Source: Sporosarcina luteola (lineage in GTDB: Bacteria; Bacillota; Bacilli; Bacillales_A; Planococcaceae). Taken from it: a stretch of DNA of 64,000 nt. Below the pieces are notes generated by a model. That model did no database searches. It was not told where the DNA came from and saw only the letters and a program-made list of their open reading frames with translations. Made by a program: the position numbers and the translations under genes. The stretch covers positions 40,338-104,337 of the forward strand of contig NZ_BJYL01000008.1 in assembly GCF_007991495.1 (NCBI RefSeq), in the 5' to 3' direction. This document shows, in pieces, positions 43,088 to 51,390 of the stretch (the stretch's first letter is position 1; every line of letters begins with the position of its first letter).

Positions 43088-44382
43088 TACAAATCCTCCC
43101 ATTTCTCTACTTTTCTATAAATATAGCCATACCTATTCGCTTCTCGATAATAAATAGATGACAGCTTATATTTCCTATTATTATAGTACCATTCTGCCAA
43201 TGCAATGCAATATTTATGAATATAACGAAAATCCTGAATATCTTTAAAGTGCTGGATAGTCTCTTTGGCGATTTCATCGAAATAGCCGTTCTCACTATGA
43301 AGAGATTTGTATAGATTAAAGTGATGAAAATAAGATAGTTGGTTTTCATCATTTAATCTATGATATAAGTCGATTCCCCTGTTTGCCCATTCGATGACTA
43401 GCAGTTTATCACTTCTCTTGGAATGCTCGACAATAAGGCAAAATATTGATATTAACTTATCGTCCTCATCTTTTTTATTATCAATGCTTTTTTGGTAATA
43501 TAATAGCGCTTGACTACTATTGTTCATAGCGCTATTCAATGTCCCTATATTATGGTATATAATACCTTTCTCATTATTAAGATTAAATTCATCACAGATT
43601 TGCATGGCTTTTGAATATGCATCTAGGGACTCTTGGAACTGCTCGCTTCTTTTTCGAGTAATCCCAATAAGAATATAACAATCCAAAACTCTGCTCATCA
43701 TTAGATTTTCCCTAAAAAAATTTAGCGCATATCGAATATAATCTGCGGAAGTGGAGATATGACCTTCTGCTACATAAATGACTGCAATCATATAGTAGAT
43801 TTCAGCTTTTTCCCATTCGCTTAAAGAGAACTTATCTAAGTTATCTAATATGTCTTCGAAATAAGCGATCGATTCCTTCCGATTTCTTGCACTATAGGCG
43901 TATATTGCCAAATTCAACTTGAATAGATACATTTGATAGGAATTAAATTGTTCTACGGAATGGCTAAGTGCATCAATATCCTTTTTTGTCTCTACTAAGT
44001 CTATCCTTAAAATTAGCCTAAACCTTAATATGATTAATGAATAAGTATAATGTAAAGAATTGTTTTCAAAAAGTGGACTGTTTTTTTCCAGATAGTCCAG
44101 TTTTTCTTTTGTAAGTTTATCAGTACGCGAGGTAATAACTAATTTATAAATTCCCATTAACATCTTCTCAAACTCAAGTTCTGTCTGTTCATCAGTTTTC
44201 TGCAATTTCCCAGGATCCATATCTAACCGTGCCATTAAAAGTAACATAATGTCTTCGCTAGGTTCAATCTGATTACGTTCGATTTTAGACAGATAAGAAG
44301 GCGTGCAAATCCCTTTAGCTAAGACAATTTGTTTCATATCTTGCCGTACTCTTTCAGCACGAATCAAATGACCTATTTTCAT
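43087..44382 (-). CDS. HTH-TPR regulator of the RRNPP (NprR/PlcR) type
   Basis: A 431-residue cytoplasmic regulator. Residues 4-58 form an XRE-type helix-turn-helix (IGHLIRAERVRQDMKQ...CTPSYLSKIERNQIEPSED), and the rest is a helical array of about eight to nine TPR-like repeats (e.g. AEIYYMIAVIYVAEGHI, GIIYHNIGTLNSAMNN). Such proteins bind a re-imported peptide in the TPR groove and then regulate transcription (NprR, PlcR) or, in phages, lysogeny (AimR). The length equals NprR. AGAGAGGTG precedes the ATG; TATACT upstream may be its -10. Lower GC than neighbours (many AT-rich codons) is noticeable. Confidence 0.88.
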   Translation of the reverse strand: MKIGHLIRAERVRQDMKQIVLAKGICTPSYLSKIERNQIEPSEDIMLLLMARLDMDPGKLQKTDEQTELEFEKMLMGIYKLVITSRTDKLTKEKLDYLEKNSPLFENNSLHYTYSLIILRFRLILRIDLVETKKDIDALSHSVEQFNSYQMYLFKLNLAIYAYSARNRKESIAYFEDILDNLDKFSLSEWEKAEIYYMIAVIYVAEGHISTSADYIRYALNFFRENLMMSRVLDCYILIGITRKRSEQFQESLDAYSKAMQICDEFNLNNEKGIIYHNIGTLNSAMNNSSQALLYYQKSIDNKKDEDDKLISIFCLIVEHSKRSDKLLVIEWANRGIDLYHRLNDENQLSYFHHFNLYKSLHSENGYFDEIAKETIQHFKDIQDFRYIHKYCIALAEWYYNNRKYKLSSIYYREANRYGYIYRKVEKWEDL

Positions 44383-44597
44383 TTAGGGACACCTCTCTTA
44401 ATTATCATAATACATCAATAGTATAATACAAATCTATTCAGAATGAGAAATTTTTATTGAAAATAAGCAAAAAAACGTCATTTCTAAAATAAATGTCCCA
44501 ACAGGAAATGCTTCTTTAGTTCGACTTGACGTGTTATATTTTAGTTAATAGTCACAGGTCATGGCGATTCATCTAATAAAAAAGGAGTGTGAAGGGG

Positions 44598-44780
44598 ATG
44601 ACGATGGCAAGAACGGAGACTGATTGCGAAGTGGAATTCCTGGACATCGAGATCGTGAAGATGAAGATGGAGCTCTTACAATTTGTACAGACGATGCAAT
44701 CGAAAGGGTTTTTAAAATCAGTTGACTACGAAGAGTTAAAGATGACGGCGAATCAAACAATCCAAAAAATAGACCTTTAG
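44598..44780 (+). CDS. Small acidic hypothetical protein
   Basis: A 60-residue soluble protein divergent from the HTH-TPR regulator: MTMARTETDCEVEFLDIEIV start followed by amphipathic helix (KMKMELLQFVQTMQSKGF) and a second helix. It has some resemblance in size and helicity to Spo0E-like regulators but lacks their SxxxD motif, so I do not assign it. AAAGGAG lies 10 bases upstream; GTG at 44589 is a less likely start. The terminator overlaps its stop codon. The divergent position makes it a possible target of the regulator. Confidence 0.65.
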   Translation: MTMARTETDCEVEFLDIEIVKMKMELLQFVQTMQSKGFLKSVDYEELKMTANQTIQKIDL

Positions 44781-44803
44781 AGAGAACTCTCTAAAGGTTT
44801 TTT
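44774..44803 (+). terminator. Terminator overlapping the stop of the small acidic gene
   Basis: CCTTTAGAGA and TCTCTAAAGG arms with a 4-base loop and six T. Confidence 0.9.
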
Positions 44804-44827
44804 CGTGTCTTGATTTAGATAAGTGGA

Positions 44828-44837
44828 TGGCAGGCAC
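44828..44837. repeat. Remnant of a GGTGCC element (I)
   Basis: Only TGGCAGGCAC, the right-arm end of the palindrome, remains, just upstream of the 3' end of the MntP/YtaF-type gene. Confidence 0.4.
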
Positions 44838-44849
44838 AGCGGTTTTCGA

Positions 44850-45392
44850 CTATATAAATATCTCAACAACTCCAATCAAAATCAACAAGATTCCACCTAT
44901 GCGCTCGGCTTGTTTTCCGAACCAGGTCATGCCTATTTTATGTCCGAGGCGAACGCCGATTGCGATGGAAATGAAAGAGAAGAAACCAACTGAAATGGAG
45001 GTCGATAATGGGGGAACGCCTGTAATACCAGCGCTAAATCCGATGGACAGGCAATTGAGTGCGAGAATGAAACCTAAAAGTATGGATTCCTTCCATTGGA
45101 TGGACACCATATTCTTAGTATCCTCCGAGCAGTCGGAAGGTTTCACGACAACCCAGATACCAAGTCCAATAAGCAAATTTCCACCGATGAAGTTTGAGGT
45201 GGACAGCGTAAGGAAATCAGATAAGACGTTGCCAGCAATGATCGCTAAATATGCACAACAAGCGGATATCATAGAGATTGTCAGGTTATATATAAATGGA
45301 ATTCGGTTAGCGCGCAAACCATAAGCCATACTAATTCCTAAATTATCGATGTTCGCAGCGATACCAATCACAATAATCGTCATCAAAAACAT
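44850..45392 (-). CDS. MntP/YtaF-family membrane protein
   Basis: A 180-residue protein with six membrane helices in the two-fold repeated MntP/YtaF pattern. The first half has AANIDNLGISMAYG and the second LALNCLSIGFSAG; the Asp-Asn and Asn residues sit where metal ligands lie in manganese exporters. The DNLGI wording is more like YtaF (sporulation membrane protein) than MntP (DAFAV). Either Mn2+/divalent export or a sporulation role is possible. GGAGGGGCTTGT precedes the ATG. Confidence 0.8.
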   Translation of the reverse strand: MFLMTIIVIGIAANIDNLGISMAYGLRANRIPFIYNLTISMISACCAYLAIIAGNVLSDFLTLSTSNFIGGNLLIGLGIWVVVKPSDCSEDTKNMVSIQWKESILLGFILALNCLSIGFSAGITGVPPLSTSISVGFFSFISIAIGVRLGHKIGMTWFGKQAERIGGILLILIGVVEIFI

Positions 45393-45470
45393 ACAAGCCC
45401 CTCCGTACGCTCTGTCTATCCATTATTTATATGTATGGGCATGCTCGGTTGGCTAGGCGTGAAAAAATAT

Positions 45471-45517
45471 GGTGCCTGCTACCAAAACAATTCAAAATTG
45501 TTTTGGTAGCAGGCACC
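45471..45517. repeat. Palindromic GGTGCC element, intact copy F
   Basis: Perfect 22-bp arms (45471-45492, 45496-45517), 3-base loop. It differs from copy A at arm positions 10, 14 and 15 and all three changes are matched on the other arm. Confidence 0.92.
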
Positions 45518-45525
45518 ATAAAAAA

Positions 45526-45717
45526 CTATTTTAGGGATTCTCTTGTCCGTTTGGCTCCAATGACCATGAGGCTGACCGAGCTTGTTACGTTAAGCAAGAC
45601 GGCGATGATCAATAATGTCAACTGGAGTCCGCTCGAAATGGATAGCGTCAACGCTAGAACTAACGATGTGCTTCCGATGATTAGCATAAGTAATAAAAGT
45701 GGCATTTTTGCCGGCAT
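45526..45717 (-). CDS. Small two-helix membrane protein
   Basis: A 63-residue protein consisting of two hydrophobic helices (about 5-25 and 31-53) and a basic tail GAKRTRESLK. AGGAGG is 9 bases before the ATG, and a promoter with TATAAT lies about 80 bases upstream, so expression is well supported. No family recognised. It may be a toxin-like, stress or sporulation membrane peptide; nothing in the sequence decides this. Confidence 0.65.
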   Translation of the reverse strand: MPAKMPLLLLMLIIGSTSLVLALTLSISSGLQLTLLIIAVLLNVTSSVSLMVIGAKRTRESLK

Positions 45718-45797
45718 CCAAATGCCTCCTTCTGCAACTTGAACGTTGCTTTTTTCGCAATATCGATTTCCCCGTAACCGACGGGTTTCCTTTATGT

Positions 45798-45806
45798 ATT
45801 ATACCA
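45798..45806 (-). promoter_or_regulatory. Extended -10 promoter and structured leader of the small membrane protein
   Basis: On the minus strand TTGGTATAAT carries TG one base before TATAAT, an extended -10; a weak -35 (TTTTCA) lies 18 bases upstream. The leader of about 75 bases contains two hairpins, CCCGT-CGGTT-ACGGG and GCAAC-GTTCAA-GTTGC, before the AGGAGG. I cannot match it to a known riboswitch. Confidence 0.5.
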
Positions 45807-45941
45807 AATGGGAGCGGGAAATGAAAAAGCATCCTGGTGCGGAAAACGGAACATTCAGAGTTAAATGCAACTTACTAGTCCGGTAGTCTCTATTGATCTA
45901 TACTTATAGTTACTAAAAAGGTGAAGAAGGGGGGTTTTCAG

Positions 45942-46817
45942 TTGGATGAAAAGGATTTAAGACTTCTTTTGTATTTAAATCAGGAACGAAACATAACCAA
46001 AGTCGCGGAAAATATGTTTATGACACAGCCAGCATTGAGTTACCGTTTGCAGCAAATTGAGCAATCCTTCAAGGCGAAGCTATTTGTGCGGGGCAGGATG
46101 GGGATTCGACCGACACCAAAGGGAGCAGTCTTGATTGATTATGCAAGTGAAATCTTAGAAAAGATGAATGAGGCTAGAGAGGCCCTTCTTCAAATGAATG
46201 TGGAAGTGAAAGGGACGATAAAATTAGGCGTTGCTTCTACATTCGGACAGTACATTATGCCACAGCTGCTACAAGCTTTCTTCAATGAATTCCCGGAAGT
46301 GAACGTCCATATGGTGACGGGGTTAAGTACGGATATGGCGAGAAAAATTGACAATGGCGATGTAAATGTCGCGCTCATTCGGGGGCATGAACTGTGGAAT
46401 GATCGAAGAGAATTGATTTGTGAGGAATCTCTTTACATCGTCTCTAAAGAACCCATTGACGTGTTGTCATTGCATGATTTCACGAATATCCATTATCAAA
46501 TGGATACATATTTAAAGCAAATAGTCGATCGATGGTGGAAGGAATGGTTTGATTCTACAAGAAAGTCGGTTATGAAAGTAGATAATTTGGAGACGGGAAA
46601 GGAAATGGCGAGACTTGGTCTAGGCTATACGATTTTACCGGGCATATGCTTAGTCGGAGAAAAGGAATTATGTATGCAGCCATTAGAGACTATGGGCGGA
46701 GAAAAATTCAAACGGCAGACGTTTCTTCATTATCGTGAAGAGGATTTGGAAATCGCGGCCATCAATGCGTTCGTCGGTTTTGTTAAACGGTATAAAGATA
46801 AAATTCCCCTTCGTTGA
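45942..46817 (+). CDS. LysR-family transcriptional regulator
   Basis: A 291-residue LTTR: N-terminal winged HTH (about 1-60; NITKVAENMFMTQPALSYRLQQIE) and periplasmic-binding-like effector domain (about 90-290). The start TTG 45942 follows AAGGGGGG at 8 bases; the upstream GTG at 45921 would place the ribosome site inside the gene. It is convergent with the asparaginase-TctABC operon, not in the usual divergent LysR position, so a regulatory link is plausible but inferred. Confidence 0.88.
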   Translation: MDEKDLRLLLYLNQERNITKVAENMFMTQPALSYRLQQIEQSFKAKLFVRGRMGIRPTPKGAVLIDYASEILEKMNEAREALLQMNVEVKGTIKLGVASTFGQYIMPQLLQAFFNEFPEVNVHMVTGLSTDMARKIDNGDVNVALIRGHELWNDRRELICEESLYIVSKEPIDVLSLHDFTNIHYQMDTYLKQIVDRWWKEWFDSTRKSVMKVDNLETGKEMARLGLGYTILPGICLVGEKELCMQPLETMGGEKFKRQTFLHYREEDLEIAAINAFVGFVKRYKDKIPLR

Positions 46818-46837
46818 AAGTTTCTATCCAAAAAGTA

Positions 46838-46918
46838 AATCGTTGAAACGGCGAACTGTCCGCGAATCAGCCCGTTAGCTTATTTAGACCAGCTTTCACC
46901 TATTTCAACGATTTTTTT
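46838..46918. terminator. Long-loop terminator between LysR gene and asparaginase
   Basis: AAATCGTTGAAA (46838) pairs with TTTCAACGATTT (from 46903) across a loop of about 53 bases, followed by T residues; it could end the LysR transcript and, in reverse, the asparaginase operon. Confidence 0.6.
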
Positions 46919-46941
46919 AATTGTAACAAACATTCACACCA

Positions 46942-47931
46942 TCAATACATATCAAACAAGGTTTGAATGCTTTCATTATCTCTATATTTTAAAAGGCCAA
47001 GCATCAATAGAATTCTTGCTTTATGCGGAGGCAGATTATCGGAAGTGGAAGCTTGGAGATGTTTGTAGCGTTCCAGGGGAAGGACTCTGCCATTCATAAC
47101 CCGGCTACCAAGGACGATTTGGATGCCTTTTTTCTTAGCTTCTATTAGCTCAACCTCTTCTTTTTCTGAACATCTGCCTGCACCGGTTCCTGCTACGATG
47201 ATTCCGTCGACTCGTTCTTCATCCAGTAGAGGTCTGATCGTCCTTCCGGTGGCTCCTGCGTAAGAATAGATGATTTCAACTTTCGGCAGATCACTTATCG
47301 GCAAAATGGCAAACTCGGAGGAAGTCGTATGCTTCCGGACAGACATGCGGTAGAACTGTACCGAATCATCTGGATCTACGTAGCCTAATACGCCAAGCTC
47401 TCCCGAATTGAAAGTTTCCAATCTATACGTATTTGTTTTTGACACATCACGTGCGCAACTGATTTGATCATTTAAAACAACCAATACACCTTTGCCTACT
47501 GAGGAGTCGGACGCTGCAACCTTCAATGCATTCAATAAATTGAGGTGTGCATCTGAGCTAATTGCGGAAAAGGGACGTTGTGCACCGGTAAGGACGATCG
47601 GTTTATCGGATTCAACCGTCAAATGAAGAAAATACGCAGTCTCCTCCAATGTATTCGTCCCGTGTGTAATCACGATGCCATCATAGTTTCCGTCACTTAA
47701 ATCATGATGGATTTTATCTCGTAACATGAGCCAATGCTCCGTATCAATCAATGTACTGCTTACGTTGGATAGTTGCTCGATATGGAGTTCTGCGATTTCA
47801 TTCATCTCCGGTATTTCACGGATTAAATCCTCACCCGTGTAATGCCCGGAAGTATAATTTCTCAAATCTGTTCGTTTAGTGTGATGGGCTGAAATCGTTC
47901 CGCCCATGGCAATCAATTTAATTTTCTTCAT
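46942..47931 (-). CDS. Asparaginase-family amidohydrolase, catalytic Asp replaced by Asn
   Basis: A 329-residue cytoplasmic homologue of bacterial L-asparaginase (asparagine to aspartate and ammonia); no signal peptide. Nucleophile Thr T12 is in MGGTISA; second Thr T92 is in THGTNTLEETA; the catalytic Lys is in RDVSKTNT. In well-studied enzymes the second motif is HGTDT, where Asp follows the Thr; here it is Asn93. The YAGATGRTI region matches the intersubunit end of the site. It is last in a tctC-tctB-tctA operon (17 bases after tctA), suggesting hydrolysis of whatever the transporter brings in. True asparaginase is likely but a related amide substrate is possible. Confidence 0.82.
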   Translation of the reverse strand: MKKIKLIAMGGTISAHHTKRTDLRNYTSGHYTGEDLIREIPEMNEIAELHIEQLSNVSSTLIDTEHWLMLRDKIHHDLSDGNYDGIVITHGTNTLEETAYFLHLTVESDKPIVLTGAQRPFSAISSDAHLNLLNALKVAASDSSVGKGVLVVLNDQISCARDVSKTNTYRLETFNSGELGVLGYVDPDDSVQFYRMSVRKHTTSSEFAILPISDLPKVEIIYSYAGATGRTIRPLLDEERVDGIIVAGTGAGRCSEKEEVELIEAKKKGIQIVLGSRVMNGRVLPLERYKHLQASTSDNLPPHKARILLMLGLLKYRDNESIQTLFDMY

Positions 47932-47947
47932 AGCTCCTCCAACAAAT

Positions 47948-49444
47948 TCACTCTATGCTTTTTATTTTTTTCCTCATACCGAGTAGTGGCGGTAATGCTA
48001 AGGAAAGTACTGTTATGATCAGGAACGCCAATGTGATCGGGCGTTCCAGGAAAATCATAAAGCTGCCGTTTGAAATCGTCATTGACTTACGTACAGACTG
48101 CTCAATCATTTCACCAAGTATGAAAGCAAGAATGAATGGCGCTGCCGGGAATGAGACAAGTCGTAAAAGATAACCGATAATCCCAAATGCCAACAGCAGG
48201 TACAAATCAAACGTATTAAAGCTGATTCCGTACACGCCAATTAGGCAAAAAATAGTGACAAGCGATATAAGCATCGGTCTTGGTATATTCAAGAGCTTAG
48301 ATATGTAGGGAATTAAAGGCAAGTTCAGTACCAAAAGGAATATATTTCCGATATACATACTGATAATGACACCCCAAAACAGATCAGGCTTTTCAGTAAA
48401 AAGCATTGGCCCCGGTTGGATTCCCATCACCATCAATGCTCCAAGAAGAACTGCGGTCGTTCCGGAACCAGGTATTCCTAGGCTAAGCAATGGTACGAAT
48501 GCGCCGCTTGTTGCAGCATTGTTTGCCGTTTCTGGCGCTGTAAGTCCCTTGATAGAACCTTTTCCAAATTCCTCGGGTTTTTTAGCGATTTTCTTTTCCG
48601 TAATATATGCGATAAAAGAAGCGATTGTAGCACCGGCGCCAGGTAAAACACCTATGAGGAAGCCCAAGACGGATTGCCTTGAAGCTGGACCGCTCATTTC
48701 CTTTAATTCACTTTTTGTAATTCTGATGCTTCCGATGTTCTTATTTGGACCGCTATCAATGTCATTTCGGGTAATAATTAATTTAAATACTTCTGCCAAG
48801 GCGAAGATCCCCAAGGCGATGACCAGAAAATCAATTCCGCTTAATAAGGATGCACTGCCGAAAGTGAATCGTGAAGTTCCAGTTTGACCATCTATCCCAA
48901 TCATCGCGACCATGAAGCCAAGTGTTCCTGAAATGAGCGCTTTTATCGTGGAGCCTTCAGACAGGCTTGCGATAGCTGTTAAAGCAAGTAGCATGAGCGC
49001 GAAATATTCCGGAGGTCCAAAAGAGATGGCTACCGTTGCCAATAATGGAGCGAAAAGCATAAGCAAGATAACTCCGACCGTTCCACCGATGAATGATGAC
49101 ACCGCCGCAATGGCAAGAGCTTTTCCCGCTTTTCCTTGCTGCGCCATTGGATATCCGTCGAAAGCGGTTGCAACTGTTCCAGCAACTCCAGGCGCATTTA
49201 AGAGAATGGATGAAGTAGATCCGCCAAAAATTGCACCATAATAGATTCCTGCCATCATAACAAGCGCCATATTCGCATCCATTCCATATGAAATGGGAAT
49301 CATCACACCAATCGCGGTTATAGGACCAAGTCCAGGCAACATGCCGATGATTGTGCCTAGAAATACGCCCATTAAAACAAAGAGGATGCCATGAAAACTA
49401 AAAGCGACTTTTGCACCTTCTAAAATTCCATCCATTACACCCAT
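47948..49444 (-). CDS. tctA: Tripartite tricarboxylate transporter, large permease
   Basis: A 498-residue integral membrane protein with about 11-12 helices. Family hallmarks: GMLPGLGPITAIGVMIPISYG near the N-terminus, YYGAIFGGSTSSILLNAPG and GVLPGAGATIASFIAYITEKK, and TANNAATSGAFVPLLSLGIPGSG. It is the channel-forming subunit of a TctABC secondary importer driven by an ion gradient. Substrates in the family range from citrate to aromatic acids; linkage to an asparaginase-like gene suggests an amino-acid amide or dicarboxylate here. GGGGGATGAG precedes the ATG; the gap to tctB is 16 bases. Confidence 0.92.
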   Translation of the reverse strand: MGVMDGILEGAKVAFSFHGILFVLMGVFLGTIIGMLPGLGPITAIGVMIPISYGMDANMALVMMAGIYYGAIFGGSTSSILLNAPGVAGTVATAFDGYPMAQQGKAGKALAIAAVSSFIGGTVGVILLMLFAPLLATVAISFGPPEYFALMLLALTAIASLSEGSTIKALISGTLGFMVAMIGIDGQTGTSRFTFGSASLLSGIDFLVIALGIFALAEVFKLIITRNDIDSGPNKNIGSIRITKSELKEMSGPASRQSVLGFLIGVLPGAGATIASFIAYITEKKIAKKPEEFGKGSIKGLTAPETANNAATSGAFVPLLSLGIPGSGTTAVLLGALMVMGIQPGPMLFTEKPDLFWGVIISMYIGNIFLLVLNLPLIPYISKLLNIPRPMLISLVTIFCLIGVYGISFNTFDLYLLLAFGIIGYLLRLVSFPAAPFILAFILGEMIEQSVRKSMTISNGSFMIFLERPITLAFLIITVLSLALPPLLGMRKKIKSIE

Positions 49445-49460
49445 TCTTTCTCATCCCCCT

Positions 49461-49925
49461 TCAAAACGGCAATATCCCTTTTGGCAATGAAATCTTCAAT
49501 ACATAATTGAATAAATAGTAAAAAACAATCGGTATGGCAATAGCGACGATGATGTTGGTCACATGCTTCTTATAGCCTAAAGCAAATGTGCTTGTAAAAA
49601 TGAATAACGCAGTCGTAATCAGAAATCCAAGCCATTCAAGAAGGACAATATAGAGGAGGATAAATCCTCCGAATAAAAAGAGCATCTTCCTGTCGGCATT
49701 GAAAAAGGGTTCCGACTGTTCACTGTCCTCACTATCTTTTGGTTCATCTTTAATGAAAAATAGTAAAATTGATAAAAAGATGAGCAAGCAGCCTAAAATG
49801 ATAGGAATCGCATCAGCATCCACCGGCACTAAAGGATATTCAGGAAGTCTCACACTCATTATCACGAAAACGACTCCAAGCACAATCAAAAACAAGCTTA
49901 CTTTCTTGTTTTGAGAAGATAGCAA
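49461..49925 (-). CDS. tctB: Tripartite tricarboxylate transporter, small permease
   Basis: A 154-residue membrane protein with four helices (about 8-28, 38-58, 82-105, 120-148) as expected for TctB. The open frame extends to 49943, but TTG 49925 has AAAGGA at 9 bases and gives MLSSQNKKVSLFLIVLG. It pairs with TctA. Confidence 0.87.
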   Translation of the reverse strand: MLSSQNKKVSLFLIVLGVVFVIMSVRLPEYPLVPVDADAIPIILGCLLIFLSILLFFIKDEPKDSEDSEQSEPFFNADRKMLFLFGGFILLYIVLLEWLGFLITTALFIFTSTFALGYKKHVTNIIVAIAIPIVFYYLFNYVLKISLPKGILPF

Positions 49926-49998
49926 TCTAACACGTCCTTTCAAAAGGTTAAGTCAATGAACTATTTCAGTCATTGACTTAATGTAAATACTGCTTTTA

Positions 49999-51000
49999 TT
50001 AACGGACAATCCCTAATTCATCCAGCAATGCCTTACTCGATTCCACTTGCTCTTTCAAAAACTCTTGGTATTCTTCATGACCCATGAAGAAATCTCCCCA
50101 TCCGTAGTTGGCTCTAATTTCTTTCCAAGCATCCGTTTCAGTCATCTCTTTAAACTTTTGCTCGTAAAATTCAAGTGCATCTTCAGGAAGGTCTTTAGGT
50201 CCAAAGAATCCTCTCCAGTTAATATAAGTCGTATTGATGCCTTGCTCAACACCGGTAGGGAATTCAGAAATTGTTTCCCCCTCAAGCCGTTCCTCAGAAG
50301 TTACAGCCAATACACGTATGTTGCCTGCTCTCACTTGCTCAACAACTTCGGAAACATCCGTTGAAAACACATCAACACTCCCGTTAAGAAGGGCAGTCAA
50401 CTCTCCGCCGTCCTGCTCGGAAACATATTTAATTTTAGTAATATCAACGCCCGCCTCTTTAGCGAACTTTGCAAATTTCAAGTGATCCATACTTCCGGGG
50501 GATGATGAACCGATTACCGTAACACTTGTCGGATCTTTTTTCATATCATCGAAAAGATCATTCAGAGTTTGCCATTTTGAGTCAGCTTTCACCGCGAATG
50601 CACCATAGTCGGCAATTACGTTTGCAATCGGAGTGAAGTCGGTATAATCATAATCAGATTGACCATTCAGCGGCACGTCGATCATAGGAGTGGAAGTGAC
50701 AAATAGGTTGTATGGGCTTTCTTTCTTTGTGGCAATATAAGCCCAACCAACTGCGCCACCACCACCTGTTTTATTCACAACTCCGATACCCTGATCAATC
50801 AAACCCTCTTCTTCCAAAACTTTAGCAGCCATTCGAGCGGTTGTGTCCCAACCTCCCCCGGCGCCTGATGGAGCTACAATTTCAATATTCTTCGTCGGCA
50901 TCCAATCGCCATCCGCCGAACTTGCATCTCCAGACGACTCATTACAAGCCGCAAGAATAAGTGCAAAAGATAACCCTAAAAAGAGTAACGACCTTTTCAT
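49999..51000 (-). CDS. tctC: Tripartite tricarboxylate transporter, substrate-binding lipoprotein
   Basis: A 333-residue TctC/Bug-family binding protein with lipobox LAAC (Cys about 19). Family segments are IEIVAPSGAGGGWDTTARM, VVNKTGGGGAVGWAYIA and VIGSSSPGSMDHLKF. It captures the substrate outside the membrane. The ATG at 51000 is better placed to AAAGGA than the ATGs at 51009/51006. First gene of the tctC-tctB-tctA-asparaginase operon. Confidence 0.92.
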   Translation of the reverse strand: MKRSLLFLGLSFALILAACNESSGDASSADGDWMPTKNIEIVAPSGAGGGWDTTARMAAKVLEEEGLIDQGIGVVNKTGGGGAVGWAYIATKKESPYNLFVTSTPMIDVPLNGQSDYDYTDFTPIANVIADYGAFAVKADSKWQTLNDLFDDMKKDPTSVTVIGSSSPGSMDHLKFAKFAKEAGVDITKIKYVSEQDGGELTALLNGSVDVFSTDVSEVVEQVRAGNIRVLAVTSEERLEGETISEFPTGVEQGINTTYINWRGFFGPKDLPEDALEFYEQKFKEMTETDAWKEIRANYGWGDFFMGHEEYQEFLKEQVESSKALLDELGIVR

Positions 51001-51129
51001 TTCCATCATCCTTTCTTGTAAGTGCTTACATACACTATAGATAGAGTCCTAGAATTAGTAAAACTGAATTAATTGATTATTAACCATAGAAATAATTTAT
51101 GGAATAAGGCATAAAAAAGTTACTAATCA

Positions 51130-51375
51130 TTATTAGCGCGCTTCAGAGTATAGACAAAAGGGTTGGAAATCGTTTGATTTCCAACCCTTTTACTATTAAT
51201 ACATGTGGTCGAGTGAAAATCTTTAACTAATGGATAGATAAAGGAGAAATCAATAGACGCATCCATTTTGTGGACCAGATGATCTTAAGGGACCAACTGC
51301 TCTGTGGTCAGAATCTCCAACAGTTCGAGTTCATGGATTTGATTCTTCGTCATCATATCCCTTACCTCACTTATT
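51130..51375 (-). mobile_element. Internally deleted IS1182-type element
   Basis: The interval carries the start of an IS1182-type transposase (51356 down to about 51215) joined directly to a perfect hairpin, AAAAGGGTTGGAAATC and its complement at 51156-51191, and then GCGCGCTTCAGAGTATAGAC near 51137, which resembles the right end of such elements as I remember them. All of the transposase middle and end are missing. Limits are approximate. Confidence 0.55.
51215..51356 (-). pseudogene. IS1182-family transposase, 5' remnant
   Basis: From ATG 51356, after GGTAAGGG, the frame reads MMTKNQIHELELLE...EQLVP, then TAA (51287-51285), then in the same frame DHLVHKMDASIDFSFIY and PLVKDFHS. IS1182-type transposases have LVP-K-DHLVRKIDxxIDFSFIYDLVKD here, so the stop is a Lys AAA to TAA mutation. 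Homology ends at about 51215 by deletion. About 47 of roughly 450-550 residues remain. Non-functional. Confidence 0.7.
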
Positions 51376-51390
51376 TAATCACACCGTTGA

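Noticed and set aside
42956..44382. Phage arbitrium (AimR-AimP) system
   Set aside because: The peptide length fits, but the regulator is longer than AimR and no phage genes lie nearby; a chromosomal NprR-like system is more likely.
45718..45797. Known riboswitch in the leader of the small membrane protein
   Set aside because: Two hairpins are present, but no conserved core of Mn, c-di-GMP, fluoride, SAM, preQ1 or other class I know is seen.
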